Shown here piece after piece: positions 27,638 through 37,005 of a stretch of DNA of 64,000 bases (positions are counted from its first letter, which is position 1; each line of letters starts with the position of its first letter). The position numbers and the translations under genes are program-made. Below the pieces are notes generated by a model, which was not told where the DNA came from, did not search any database, and saw only the letters and a program-made list of their open reading frames with translations. This DNA comes from Vibrio comitans (GTDB taxonomy: Bacteria > Pseudomonadota > Gammaproteobacteria > Enterobacterales > Vibrionaceae), in assembly GCA_024346835.1 (NCBI GenBank), contig AP024866.1, positions 1,364,001 to 1,428,000 on the forward strand, given 5' to 3'.

Positions 27638-29926
27638 ATGACTTCATATAGAAGGAAATGGGTGAGTGACCCAGCATTTAAAATGTTCAAGAAAGTATTG
27701 CCGCCACTATCAGACACAGAGAGAGAGGCAATGGAAGCGGGTAGCGTTTGGTGGGAAGGCGACCTTTTTTCTGGATCGCCAGATTGGGAGAAACTACACG
27801 CTTATCCTGAACCTACCTTAACCGCTGAAGAACAAAGCTTTGTCGATAACCAAGTTGAGACACTGTTGGATATGATTGATGACTATCAGGTTGTCAAAAA
27901 GGACAGAGACCTTCCTAAAGAGGTGTGGGACTATCTAAAGAAAGAGCGATTTTTCTCTTTAATCATCTCTAAAGAATATGGTGGGAGAGCATTTTCTTCC
28001 CTTGCTAACTCAACCATTGTCACCAAGATCGCTACTCGAAGTTTAAGTGCTGCAGTGACGGTAATGGTGCCCAACTCCCTTGGTCCAGGTGAACTCTTGT
28101 CTCACTATGGTACTGATGAACAAAAAAACTACTGGCTCCCTAGATTGGCCGATGGCCAAGACATTCCCTGTTTTGCATTAACGGGTCCTGAAGCTGGCTC
28201 TGATGCTGGTGCGATCCCGGATAGTGGGCATGTTTGCTATGGGGAGCATAATGGTGAAACTGTGTTGGGTATCGAGCTAAGTTGGAATAAGCGATACATC
28301 ACCTTGGCACCGGTCGCAACCGTGTTAGGTTTAGCGTTTAAGCTGCAAGATCCCGAAAACCTGCTAGGTAAGGGCACTGACCTTGGTATTACCTGTGCAC
28401 TAATTCCAACCTCTCATCCAGGAGTGGAAAATGGCGAAAGGCATGATCCGCTGGGGCTTGCGTTTATGAACGGGCCAACTCGTGGCGAGAAGGTATTTAT
28501 TCCCATTGACTGGCTGATTGGCGGTGCAGACTACGCAGGTAAAGGTTGGCGTATGTTGGTGGAATGTCTATCAGCAGGCCGAGGTATTTCATTACCTGCA
28601 CTTGGAGCCGCTGTTGGGCACTTAACAGCCAGAACAACTGGCGCGTACTCGCTGGTACGCAAACAATTTGGTTTGTCTATCGGTCGCTTTGAAGGCGTAG
28701 CAGAGAGCTTAGGTAGAATAGGCGGGCTAACCTACCTATTGGAGGCGAGTCGAACCCTAACTACTACGGCCCTTGATAGCGGAGAGAAACCAGGCATTGT
28801 AACAGCCATCGCTAAATATCATATGACAGAAATGGCTCGTACTATTTTGGACGACTCTATGGATATTCACTCGGGTCGTGCCATTCAACAAGGCCCAATG
28901 AATTACCTTTCACACCACTACTATGGAATTCCTGTTGCGATAACGGTAGAGGGCGCCAATATCTTGACTCGAAACCTGATGATATTTGGTCAAGGCGCAA
29001 CACGTTGCCATCCATATGTGCTAAGTGAGATGGAACTCGCGTCAGAGGAAGATGCAGATAAAGCTGCGGGTAAATTCGATACTTTACTGTTTAAACACAT
29101 TACCCATGCAACAAAGAACAGCTTGGGTGCTCTGGGCGCTGCCTTAACGGGTTCTCATTTAATTTCTTCACCTGTGGGCGGTAAAACAAAACGTTACTAC
29201 AAGCACATGACAAGATTAAGCCGAGCACTGGCGGTCAGCTCTGATTTTGCCATGCTGACTCTAGGCGGTGATCTTAAACGTAAAGAATTGATCTCTGCAC
29301 GTTTAGGGGACCTGCTGAGTTACTTATATTTGGCTTCTGCAGCTCTCAAAAAATATCACGACGAGGGTGAACAGGAAAAAGACCTTGCGTTTGTTCAGTA
29401 TGCAGTAGAGCACTGCTTGCACAGTGGTGCGAAGGCATTGCAGCAGGCGTATGACAATTTCCCTGTTGGCTGGGCGAAATACGCTATGAAGGCGCTAGTG
29501 TTCCCAATTGGTAATCATTTCCAGCCACCAAGTGATGCAGTGACGTTGAAAGTAGCACAGCTGCTGATGGAGCAGGGTGAGCATAGAGAGCGCTTAACTA
29601 AGCTTTGCTATGTGAGTGATAAAGAAGACGATGCAGTAGGTATTATGGAAAGAGCATTTGATGCCATGTTGTCTGTTGCTCCGATAGAGAAAAAGGTAAC
29701 CAAGGCAATTCGTGATGGACGAATTGATAAAAAACAGCCTCTGCAACAGAAACTTAGCATAGCGAAAGAGTTAGGGATCTTGTCACAAGAGGAAGTGAAT
29801 AAAGTGCTTGAAGCGGATAAGCTTCGTTACCGAGCTATCCAGGTCGACCACTTTAGTCATGACTTTGAAGAAGTACGTACGGATAAACCGCAGGGCATTC
29901 GTCCGGTAAATAATGATGCAGCCTAG
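27638..29926 (+). CDS. fadE: Acyl-CoA dehydrogenase FadE
   Basis: FadE catalyses the first step of fatty-acid beta-oxidation, oxidising acyl-CoA to trans-2-enoyl-CoA with FAD. The 762-aa protein has the acyl-CoA dehydrogenase core (residues about 80-480) with CFALTGPEAGSDAGAIPD, RGISLPALGAAVGHLTAR, and the block YYGIPVAITVEGANILTRNLMIFGQGA. The C-terminal extension (DUF1974, about 480-760) is the FadE hallmark. E. coli FadE is longer (814 aa) because of an N-terminal hydrophobic extension missing here. The start has AAGGGAAGGGGAAGG directly before it. Confidence 0.95.
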   Translation: MTSYRRKWVSDPAFKMFKKVLPPLSDTEREAMEAGSVWWEGDLFSGSPDWEKLHAYPEPTLTAEEQSFVDNQVETLLDMIDDYQVVKKDRDLPKEVWDYLKKERFFSLIISKEYGGRAFSSLANSTIVTKIATRSLSAAVTVMVPNSLGPGELLSHYGTDEQKNYWLPRLADGQDIPCFALTGPEAGSDAGAIPDSGHVCYGEHNGETVLGIELSWNKRYITLAPVATVLGLAFKLQDPENLLGKGTDLGITCALIPTSHPGVENGERHDPLGLAFMNGPTRGEKVFIPIDWLIGGADYAGKGWRMLVECLSAGRGISLPALGAAVGHLTARTTGAYSLVRKQFGLSIGRFEGVAESLGRIGGLTYLLEASRTLTTTALDSGEKPGIVTAIAKYHMTEMARTILDDSMDIHSGRAIQQGPMNYLSHHYYGIPVAITVEGANILTRNLMIFGQGATRCHPYVLSEMELASEEDADKAAGKFDTLLFKHITHATKNSLGALGAALTGSHLISSPVGGKTKRYYKHMTRLSRALAVSSDFAMLTLGGDLKRKELISARLGDLLSYLYLASAALKKYHDEGEQEKDLAFVQYAVEHCLHSGAKALQQAYDNFPVGWAKYAMKALVFPIGNHFQPPSDAVTLKVAQLLMEQGEHRERLTKLCYVSDKEDDAVGIMERAFDAMLSVAPIEKKVTKAIRDGRIDKKQPLQQKLSIAKELGILSQEEVNKVLEADKLRYRAIQVDHFSHDFEEVRTDKPQGIRPVNNDAA

Positions 29927-29940
29927 CTAAAGTAGTAATA

Positions 29941-29970
29941 AAAAAAATCGCGCCTAGGCGCGATTTTTTT
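29941..29970. terminator. Bidirectional terminator between fadE and the DUF3943 gene
   Basis: Symmetric stem ATCGCGC / GCGCGAT with a CTAG loop, flanked by seven A on the left and seven T on the right, so it can end transcripts from both convergent genes. Confidence 0.92.
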
Positions 29971-29984
29971 ATTTGGTAGCTAGG

Positions 29985-30878
29985 TTAGAATTTTAAACTG
30001 ACCTGCATACCAATAAACTGTCGGTCATAAGGTGCACCGGCGTCTAATGCAAATACGGCAGCATCTTCATAACCAAACCACGGATTGGTTACAAAGGCAG
30101 CTTCTGTATCGCCACCCCATGCATCTGTTATCCAGTAGTGAATTTTGCCTACAGGGTTTAAGAAAAACAGAGAAATGCTTCCCATCGTTTCTGATCCCCA
30201 GACGCGTCCGCCACTGGCTAAGATATCCTGTTCACCCTGCAACATAAGTTCACCGACCACAGCACCAAAAACGGGTGTTACAAAAAGATCCTGCCATGAT
30301 GGTACTTCTGCAAATGCCTCCACGCCGTATTCCCAAAAGAACGTCGACATAGTGAAAGAATAGGCAAATGATTCGAACTCATTAAATCCTGCATGCCTTG
30401 CTGCGGTGTAGTAAACACCGCCGAAGTAGGGGTGCATAACATAGTTAAGAACATGCTCATCTCGGTCCCAAGTTGGGCCTGCTTTTACGTTGTCAACCCA
30501 CTTATCGCCCAACTTACTGAGGTCTCTATCATCGTCTTCCCATTTAGTGATGCTCTCAGGAAGCAAGGTCATCAGTCCAACGGTCGCGACACTAAGACCG
30601 AGAATGGTATAAGTCTGTTCTGCGAGATAGTCCCAATCTCTCTCGTCTGCTATGGTGTAATGCATAGGATAACGTTGGGCTTCAGTATCGAGTTTAGGCT
30701 CGTGATCATCGAGTGATAGCGCTTTATAGTTGGTTGTTGAGCCATTAGCGCAATATTGGTAGTTACTTTCACAGTTAACGACATAAGTAAGTTCAATATG
30801 TTTACTTGTGTCATATTCAGCGAAAGCGGCAGTGCTAAAAAGGCCTATTAACGACATGCCTACTTTTTTAAACTGCAC
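29985..30878 (-). CDS. DUF3943 exported protein
   Basis: This 297-aa protein has a signal peptide (MQFKKVGMSLIGLFSTAAFA) and the DUF3943 block with GGVYYTAARHAGFNEFESFAY, FFWEYGVEAFAEVPSWQDLF, PVFGAVVGELML, and GSISLFFLNPVGKIHYWITD. It ends in an amphipathic strand with a final Phe (MQVSLKF), which suggests outer-membrane insertion. The function is unknown. It stands alone, divergent from the CinA-like gene. Confidence 0.83.
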   Translation of the reverse strand: MQFKKVGMSLIGLFSTAAFAEYDTSKHIELTYVVNCESNYQYCANGSTTNYKALSLDDHEPKLDTEAQRYPMHYTIADERDWDYLAEQTYTILGLSVATVGLMTLLPESITKWEDDDRDLSKLGDKWVDNVKAGPTWDRDEHVLNYVMHPYFGGVYYTAARHAGFNEFESFAYSFTMSTFFWEYGVEAFAEVPSWQDLFVTPVFGAVVGELMLQGEQDILASGGRVWGSETMGSISLFFLNPVGKIHYWITDAWGGDTEAAFVTNPWFGYEDAAVFALDAGAPYDRQFIGMQVSLKF

Positions 30879-31018
30879 TTTATGCTCCCATGCAAAATAT
30901 TTGGATCCATTTCACAATTATCTACCATTTTATGGCTAAATAAAACAGTGACTTATGAATATTACACTTTTGTTTTACAGTACGATGTAAAAGCAATCAA
31001 GTGGTGTTCATTCCTTGA

Positions 31019-31048
31019 ATTACCCACGCCTTGTAAATGGCGTGTAAT
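31019..31048. repeat. Inverted repeat before the CinA-like gene
   Basis: ATTAC-C-CACGCC, an 8-nt loop, then GGCGTG-TAAT: the two arms pair over ten bases with one bulged C. It lies 60 bp before the start codon of the CinA-like gene. It could be an operator or a leader hairpin; there is no T-run. Confidence 0.4.
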
Positions 31049-31107
31049 TAATTGTTAACGTAACATGAGTTTACGTAAAATTCTATTAGCAATCCGAGAA
31101 GACAAAT

Positions 31108-32373
31108 ATGACTAAGCTTCAGCCCCTTCAACATTCAGCTAACCAATCAGTACCACCGCGTATCGCAATGCTCAGTACAGGGGAGGAGGTGTTATTTGGG
31201 GATATCGTAGATACCAATGCCAGTTGGTTATCGGCGTACCTGTTTGAACAAGGTTTTCAAATGACCACTCGTTTGACGGTAGGGGATTCTCTAGACGCGA
31301 TTTCAGAAGGCTTGTCACAATTATCTCGTAATCATGATGTAGTGATAGTAAATGGTGGACTTGGCCCAACCAGTGACGATTTAACAGCGCAAGCTGCAGC
31401 ACTTTGTGCGGGAGTAGAATTACAACTGTATGATGAGTGGGTAGAGCGTCTAATCCAAATGTATGAGCAGTGGCAAAGACCTATGCCAGATTCAAACATC
31501 AAGCAGGCACTGCTTCCAAAAGGCAGTGAGATTTTGGACAACCCTAGGGGAACTGCTTGTGGGTTTAGAGTTAACATCAATGGTGCTCTATGCTACTTCA
31601 CTCCCGGAGTACCACACGAATTCAAAACCATGCTTGCACAGGAAATCCTGCCGCATATGCAGAAAAGCTTCTCATCAGTAGAACAGAAACAAGTGCATCG
31701 CATTTATACCTTTGGTTTATCTGAATCAGGCATTGCCAATCAAATTGAGGCCCTAGATATACCTGGTGAAGTTTCATTAGGTTATCGCTCGGCATTACCT
31801 TTCATTGAAGTGAAGATATTTTATAGTGAGGCTGCACAAGAGGTCAGAGACTTTTTACTGAAGGTTGAACAAGAATTGTCAGCCAATACTATTTCGGTCA
31901 ACCGAGAAGTGCGAGATTTGACTGTGTCGATGATGAAGGAGCAGGGTGTAGGACTCAATATTATCGATTACTCCACGCAAGGTCATTTTCATCAGTGGGT
32001 TTCGGCAAGCGCAGTGGAACAACAAATAAGTATAAGCTCGGTGAATACTAACCCTGGTGAATCTATTGCTTTTGGTGATGAGCGCTCGTCTATGATCGAT
32101 AAGCTTTATCAGCAGTTTTCACTAGAAAGATCAGGCACTAACACAATGATCATCCATAACATTGAAGACGGTGGTGTGGAATTTTTGTTAGTAGTGCAGG
32201 ATAAGATCCTTTATCAAGCCGTTGTATTTAAAAGAGATTACAGTTTTAAAGCTCGAAATGTAGTGATTTCTGCTATCGCCATCGATATGCTACGCCGTCA
32301 CTTAAATGAAGATGAGATTTTTGCGGACTACGGAAGTGTGACAAGAGTCGCGTCTAGCATAACGAATTTGTGA
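31108..32373 (+). CDS. CinA-like protein (YfaY type) with a degenerate C-terminal domain
   Basis: The N-terminal MoCF-like domain (about 17-180) is well kept: IAMLSTGEEVLFGDIVDTNASWL, VVIVNGGLGPTSDDLTAQA, NPRGTACGF and CYFTPGVPHEFKTML. In full CinA the C-terminal domain is a nicotinamide-nucleotide amidase with an ESCTGG motif around its catalytic Ser. Here the matching segment (about 287-292) reads DYSTQG, and I find no clear equivalents of the other catalytic residues, so amidase activity is doubtful. The 421-aa protein resembles E. coli YfaY. The gene looks monocistronic; the next gene starts 219 bp on. Confidence 0.85.
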   Translation: MTKLQPLQHSANQSVPPRIAMLSTGEEVLFGDIVDTNASWLSAYLFEQGFQMTTRLTVGDSLDAISEGLSQLSRNHDVVIVNGGLGPTSDDLTAQAAALCAGVELQLYDEWVERLIQMYEQWQRPMPDSNIKQALLPKGSEILDNPRGTACGFRVNINGALCYFTPGVPHEFKTMLAQEILPHMQKSFSSVEQKQVHRIYTFGLSESGIANQIEALDIPGEVSLGYRSALPFIEVKIFYSEAAQEVRDFLLKVEQELSANTISVNREVRDLTVSMMKEQGVGLNIIDYSTQGHFHQWVSASAVEQQISISSVNTNPGESIAFGDERSSMIDKLYQQFSLERSGTNTMIIHNIEDGGVEFLLVVQDKILYQAVVFKRDYSFKARNVVISAIAIDMLRRHLNEDEIFADYGSVTRVASSITNL

Positions 32374-32591
32374 TCTTAACTGCATTTTTAGTTAACAGGC
32401 ACGACCAGCACTTTAAGCGCTTTGATTACAATATAACGTTTTGTTCTAAAGGTTAAGTGCCTGTAAATTAAGAAGATATTCGAGTGTTTCTAATTCAGAA
32501 TAATTCACTACTTCTCTACTGTGCAACGAGGTTTATAATGGTGGCTCGCTCTTGAAAAAGGGTTGTCTCACTAACGGCTAGGGAGGATATT

Positions 32592-32927
32592 ATGCAAAAC
32601 CAATCAAGGATTGAGATCTGGTACAAAGTAGGTACCGATCAGGTGTTGCTCGGAGAGGTTGATCATTCTGATCAAATCAATTTGCTGGCTATGTGGCGAA
32701 GCGTCTCTATTCTCAACCGTGCAAATATCAACAATAGAGTTCAACAAACAGCGAATTATAGACTCAAACTGTTTGATGACGATGGTCACTTAATGGGCAG
32801 TAAAGATGTTAGCGAAAACGACGCAGAGACGGTGTTAGGAAACAATCACTGGATGGTTCGCCAAAGTCGCAATCGCTTTAACAATAGTGAAGCCCCTTAT
32901 ACTTGGGTACCGGTCGTTGCGGGTTAA
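32592..32927 (+). CDS. Uncharacterised 111-aa protein
   Basis: I do not recognise the family. The protein is hydrophilic with no signal peptide or membrane segment. It starts MQNQSRIEIWYKVGTDQVLLG and has a basic patch WMVRQSRNRFNN before the end TWVPVVAG. AGGGAGGA lies about 6-10 nt before the ATG, a strong ribosome-binding site. A bidirectional terminator separates it from yfaE. Confidence 0.7.
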   Translation: MQNQSRIEIWYKVGTDQVLLGEVDHSDQINLLAMWRSVSILNRANINNRVQQTANYRLKLFDDDGHLMGSKDVSENDAETVLGNNHWMVRQSRNRFNNSEAPYTWVPVVAG

Positions 32928-32963
32928 TTGACTTCAAGTGTAAAAAGCTAAATAGCAAGATAC

Positions 32964-33006
32964 AAAAAGGCCCCAAACATGAAGATGTTTGGGGCCTTTT
33001 TCTTTT
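32964..33006. terminator. Bidirectional terminator between the 32592 gene and yfaE
   Basis: A 17-bp perfect stem (AAAAAGGCCCCAAACAT / ATGTTTGGGGCCTTTTT) with a GAAG loop, flanked by A and T runs. Confidence 0.95.
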
Positions 33007-33014
33007 TTATCTAT

Positions 33015-33296
33015 CTAGGACGCTGAACGTATTTCTTTATGCACGTTTACATCTTCTAGCTTCAAATCTGACTTTGCTCGACAAATACAGGGTAGTATTT
33101 CATCTTCTTTAAGATAAGCCATGGCAAAGCCGATGTATTCAACTTCTCCAGAGCTTACCTTGCAGCGACAGGCTCCACAATGGCCATCTCTACAGTTAAA
33201 TTCAGGTTTTAACCCCGACATCTCCATCGATTCTAGCAGTGTCGTATTCTTAGAGTTAACTAATTGGGTAACCTTGTTAATTGTAACCTTGTACAT
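33015..33296 (-). CDS. yfaE: [2Fe-2S] ferredoxin YfaE for NrdB radical maintenance
   Basis: YfaE passes electrons to the diiron site of NrdB so that the tyrosyl radical of class Ia ribonucleotide reductase can be built or repaired. The 93-aa protein has the plant-type 2Fe-2S motif CRDGHCGACRCKV (about 35-47) plus a CIC near residue 70 in EILPCICRAKSDL. It follows nrdB by 22 bp in a co-transcribed order nrdA-nrdB-yfaE, as in E. coli. Confidence 0.93.
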   Translation of the reverse strand: MYKVTINKVTQLVNSKNTTLLESMEMSGLKPEFNCRDGHCGACRCKVSSGEVEYIGFAMAYLKEDEILPCICRAKSDLKLEDVNVHKEIRSAS

Positions 33297-33318
33297 CGAT
33301 TAAGCCTGACTCTGTTGG

Positions 33319-34452
33319 TTAAAGTTCAAAATCTTCAAAGTCGTCCGCAGATACTTCGTTGTCGATTTGACCCACTAGGTAAGAGCTGATTTCAGCTTCT
33401 TGCGGGGCAACTTGAACGTTGTCAGACGATAACCAAGCGTTGATCCATGGGATAGGGTTGTTGGTCGCTTCAGGGTAAGCCGCATCTAATCCAACCGCGT
33501 TCATGCGAATGTTAGTGATGTACTCTACGTATTGGCACAAGATATCTTTGTTAAGACCAATCATTGAGCCGTCTTTGAATAGGTATTCTGCCCACTCTTT
33601 TTCTTGCTCTGCTGCTTCTTTGAATAGGTCAAAACACTCTTGTTTACACTCTTCCGCTATCTGCATGAAGCTAAAGTCATCTTGACCGTTACGTAGCAAG
33701 TTGATCATATGCTGCGTACCAGAAAGGTGGAGGGCTTCATCGCGGGCAATTAGCTTGATGATCTTCGCGTTACCTTCCATTAGTTCACGTTCGGCAAAGG
33801 CAAATGAACAAGCGAAACTTACATAAAAGCGAATCGCTTCTAGAGCGTTAACTGACATTAGACATAGGTAGAGTTTTTTCTTCAATGTATGAAGGTTTAC
33901 ATCTACGATTTCGCCGTTAACTTCATGCTTACCTTCACCGTAGCGGTGGTAGTCATTGGTCGCTTGAATAAGATCGTCGTAGTAGTGTGCAATGTCTTTT
34001 GCGCGCTTTAGGATGTGCTCATTTTCAACGATGTCGTCGAAGACAGTCGCAGGATCATTTACGATATTTCGAATGATATGAGTGTATGAACGCGAGTGAA
34101 TCGTTTCTGAAAAAGACCAAGTTTCAATCCAAGTCTCAACTTCGGGTAGAGAAACTAACGGTAGCAGCGCTACGTTAGGGCTACGACCTTGAATTGAATC
34201 AAGCAGTGTTTGGTACTTCAGGTTACTGATGAAGATATGTTTTTCGTGTTCAGGAAGCTTGTTGTAGTCGATGCGATCGCTTGATACGTCGACTTCTTCT
34301 GGACGCCAGAAAAACGACAGTTGCTTTTCGATTAGCTTTTCGAAGATCTCGAACTTTTGTTGATCGTAGCGAGCAACGTTAACCGGCTGTCCCAAAAACA
34401 TAGGTTCTTTAAGCTGGTCATTTTTGTTTTGAGTAAAAGTACTATAGGTCAT
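33319..34452 (-). CDS. nrdB: Ribonucleotide reductase class Ia, beta subunit
   Basis: NrdB holds the diiron-tyrosyl radical cofactor that starts ribonucleotide reduction in NrdA. The 377-aa protein has [20 protein letters not shown] at its N-terminus, the iron ligand segments [22 protein letters not shown] and [17 protein letters not shown], and the C-terminal tail ADDFEDFEL that docks onto NrdA. I chose the ATG at 34450-34452, with GAGGTTGAG directly before it, over an upstream in-frame start that would add 17 residues. nrdA is 70 bp upstream. Confidence 0.97.
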   Translation of the reverse strand: MTYSTFTQNKNDQLKEPMFLGQPVNVARYDQQKFEIFEKLIEKQLSFFWRPEEVDVSSDRIDYNKLPEHEKHIFISNLKYQTLLDSIQGRSPNVALLPLVSLPEVETWIETWSFSETIHSRSYTHIIRNIVNDPATVFDDIVENEHILKRAKDIAHYYDDLIQATNDYHRYGEGKHEVNGEIVDVNLHTLKKKLYLCLMSVNALEAIRFYVSFACSFAFAERELMEGNAKIIKLIARDEALHLSGTQHMINLLRNGQDDFSFMQIAEECKQECFDLFKEAAEQEKEWAEYLFKDGSMIGLNKDILCQYVEYITNIRMNAVGLDAAYPEATNNPIPWINAWLSSDNVQVAPQEAEISSYLVGQIDNEVSADDFEDFEL

Positions 34453-34522
34453 CTCAACCTCAATTATTCCATAAGTTAAACAGCAAAGTAGGGGTGAATG
34501 CACACCCCTTCAGCTTAAAAAA

Positions 34523-36805
34523 TTAAATCTTACAACCGCCGCCTGCGCAGTCGTCATCTTGCTCAACAACCACATCTTTTTGGTCGTCTTTAGCACCATC
34601 ACGGGTGTTGTGATAGTACAGGGTTTTAACGCCCATCTTATACGCGTTCAATAGGTCACGAAGCAATAGCTTCATCGGTACCTTGCCACTTTCATACTTG
34701 TTAGGGTCATAGTTAGTGTTTGCAGAGATAGATTGGTCTACAAACTTCTGCATAATGCCCACAAGGTTTAGGTAACCATCGTTACTTGGGATGTCCCATA
34801 GTAGCTCATAGTTCTCTTTGTACTTTGTAAACTCAGGCACAACTTGTTTCAGGATGCCGTCTTTAGACGCTTTCACTGAAACGTAACCGCGCGGCGGTTC
34901 AATACCATTGGTTGCATTAGAGATCTGAGAAGAGGTCTCAGATGGCATCAAAGCGGTCAATGTTGAGTTGCGCAGACCGTATTGCTTGATGTCTCGACGC
35001 AATGTTTCCCAGTCGTAGCGAAGTGGCTCTTCACAGATCTTATCTAGAGAACGTTTGTAAGTATCGATAGGTAGAATACCTTGGGCATAAGTCGTTTCAT
35101 GGAATGAAGGACATGCACCTTGTTCTTTAGCCAACTCTACTGATGCTTTAAGTAGGTGGTACTGAATCGCTTCGAATGTACGGTGCGTTAGAGCGTTACC
35201 TGAACCATCTGAGTACTTAACGCCGTTCTTCGCTAGGTAGTATGCGTAGTTGATAACACCGACACCTAAAGTGCGGCGATTCATTGTTGAAATACGAGCC
35301 GCTGGTAGCGGGTAGTCTTGATAATCAAGCAGAGCATCCAATGCGCGAACCACTAAGTCTGAAAGCTCAGCAAGATCGTCTAATTCATTGATGGCGCCTA
35401 AGTTAAACGCAGACAGCGTACAAAGGGCGATCTCGCCGTTCTCATCATCAACATTAGCTAGAGGCTTAGTTGGCAGTGCAATCTCAAGACATAGGTTTGA
35501 TTGACGTACTGGCGCAACTTTAGAGTCAAATGGGCTATGCGTATTACAGTGGTCAACGTTTTGAATGTAAATACGGCCTGTCGAAGCACGCTCTTGCATC
35601 AAGATGCTGAACAACTCAATCGCCTTAACTTGCTCTTGCTTAATGCTAGGGTCGCCCTCGTATTGAGCGTATAGACGCTCAAACTCATCTTGGTCTTCGA
35701 AGAAGGCATCGTAGAGCCCTGGGACATCCGAAGGTGAGAATAGGGTGATGTTTCCGCCTTCAATCAAGCGTTGGTACATCAGTTTGTTTAGCTGAACGCC
35801 GTAGTCCATATGACGAACACGGTTTTCTTCAACACCGCGGTTGTTCTTAAGAACCATCAGGTTTTGAACTTCACCATGCCACAACGGGTAAAAAACTGTT
35901 GCAGCACCACCACGCACACCACCTTGAGAACAGCATTTAACGGCTGTTTGGAAGTATTTGTAGAATGGAATACAACCTGTGTGGAATGCTTCACCGTTAC
36001 GGATTTCAGAACCTAATGCACGAATACGACCTGCGTTGATGCCGATACCTGCACGTTGAGAAACGTAACGCACGATAGAGCTTGCCGTTGCATTGATAGA
36101 GTCAAGGCTATCACCACACTCAATTAGAACACACGAGCTGAACTGGCGAGTAGGGGTACGTACACCAGACATGATTGGTGTAGGTAGTGAGATCTTGAAC
36201 ATAGAAACAGCGTCATAGAAGCGACGAATGTAATCTAGTCGAGTTTCTCTAGGGTATTTAGAGAACAGGCACGCAGAAACCAGCATGTACAGGAACTGTG
36301 CACTCTCATAGATCTCTTTAGTTACACGGTTTTGTACGAAGTACTTGCCCTCAAGCTGCTTTACTGCGGCGTAAGAGAAATTAAGATCGCGTCTGTGGTC
36401 GATGAACGAGTCCATTAGTTCAAACTCTTCGCGAGAGTAATCTTCAAGCAAGTGCTTGTCGTATTTACCCGCATCAACCATTTTAGAAACTTGGTCAAAT
36501 AGCGTCGGTGGCTCGTACTGGCCATACGCTTTTTTACGTAGATGGAACACAGATAGACGTGCAGCAAGGAACTGGTAATCCGGTGTCTCTTCAGAGATCA
36601 GATCAGCAGCGGCTTTGATGATAGTTTCATGGATATCTGAGGTGGTGATTCCGTCATAGAACTGAATCTGTGATTTCAGCTCGACCTGAGAAACAGAGAC
36701 ATTATCTAGGCCTTCTGCAGCCCAAGTGATCACGCGATGGATCTTTTCTAGATCTATCGCTTCTTTGCGTCCGTGACGCTTTGTGACGGTAAGTTTTTGA
36801 TTCAT
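34523..36805 (-). CDS. nrdA: Ribonucleotide reductase class Ia, alpha subunit
   Basis: NrdA is the catalytic and allosteric subunit that reduces ribonucleoside diphosphates to deoxy forms for DNA synthesis. The 760-aa protein has an N-terminal ATP-cone (VTKRHGRKEAIDLEKIHRVITWA), the active-site Cys in RQFSSCVLIECGDS, and the block SNLCLEIALPT. The C-terminal redox Cys pair is in CAGGGCKI. I chose the ATG at 36803-36805, which gives the family start MNQKLTVTKRHGR; an in-frame ATG 8 codons upstream is also present. The 480 bp before it holds regulatory sites (below). Confidence 0.97.
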   Translation of the reverse strand: MNQKLTVTKRHGRKEAIDLEKIHRVITWAAEGLDNVSVSQVELKSQIQFYDGITTSDIHETIIKAAADLISEETPDYQFLAARLSVFHLRKKAYGQYEPPTLFDQVSKMVDAGKYDKHLLEDYSREEFELMDSFIDHRRDLNFSYAAVKQLEGKYFVQNRVTKEIYESAQFLYMLVSACLFSKYPRETRLDYIRRFYDAVSMFKISLPTPIMSGVRTPTRQFSSCVLIECGDSLDSINATASSIVRYVSQRAGIGINAGRIRALGSEIRNGEAFHTGCIPFYKYFQTAVKCCSQGGVRGGAATVFYPLWHGEVQNLMVLKNNRGVEENRVRHMDYGVQLNKLMYQRLIEGGNITLFSPSDVPGLYDAFFEDQDEFERLYAQYEGDPSIKQEQVKAIELFSILMQERASTGRIYIQNVDHCNTHSPFDSKVAPVRQSNLCLEIALPTKPLANVDDENGEIALCTLSAFNLGAINELDDLAELSDLVVRALDALLDYQDYPLPAARISTMNRRTLGVGVINYAYYLAKNGVKYSDGSGNALTHRTFEAIQYHLLKASVELAKEQGACPSFHETTYAQGILPIDTYKRSLDKICEEPLRYDWETLRRDIKQYGLRNSTLTALMPSETSSQISNATNGIEPPRGYVSVKASKDGILKQVVPEFTKYKENYELLWDIPSNDGYLNLVGIMQKFVDQSISANTNYDPNKYESGKVPMKLLLRDLLNAYKMGVKTLYYHNTRDGAKDDQKDVVVEQDDDCAGGGCKI

Positions 36806-36880
36806 TCTGTTAGATATCCATAACATCAATGGTTAAAGCCACATTTTTTAACTTTGGCAAAAAAATATTGACGGCTTTGT

Positions 36881-36896
36881 GATCCATATCTACCTC
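36881..36896. promoter_or_regulatory. Weak NrdR-like box (distal)
   Basis: GATCCATATCTACCTC keeps only the central C-N-ATAT-N-T part of the NrdR consensus (acaCwAtATaTwGtgt). It is listed because it starts exactly 31 bp from the better box, the usual spacing of NrdR box pairs. Confidence 0.35.
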
Positions 36897-36911
36897 TTTC
36901 GTGAGGTAGAA

Positions 36912-36927
36912 ACACTACATATAGGGG
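36912..36927. promoter_or_regulatory. NrdR-like box before nrdA
   Basis: ACACTACATATAGGGG matches the NrdR consensus acaCwAtATaTwGtgt at 13 of 16 positions, about 107 bp before the nrdA start. NrdR is the ATP/dATP-sensing repressor of ribonucleotide reductase genes. Confidence 0.6.
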
Positions 36928-36996
36928 TGTTCCCTTCAACGACTTACAAGATAGTGCGGTTGGGGGGAGTTTTCAAGTTTAAGCTTAAGAATCTTC

Positions 36997-37005
36997 TGTG
37001 GATAA
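36997..37005 (-). promoter_or_regulatory. Perfect DnaA box before nrdA
   Basis: TTATCCACA on the minus strand, a perfect match to the strongest DnaA box, lies 190 bp before the nrdA start. DnaA boxes also control nrdAB in E. coli. Confidence 0.65.
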
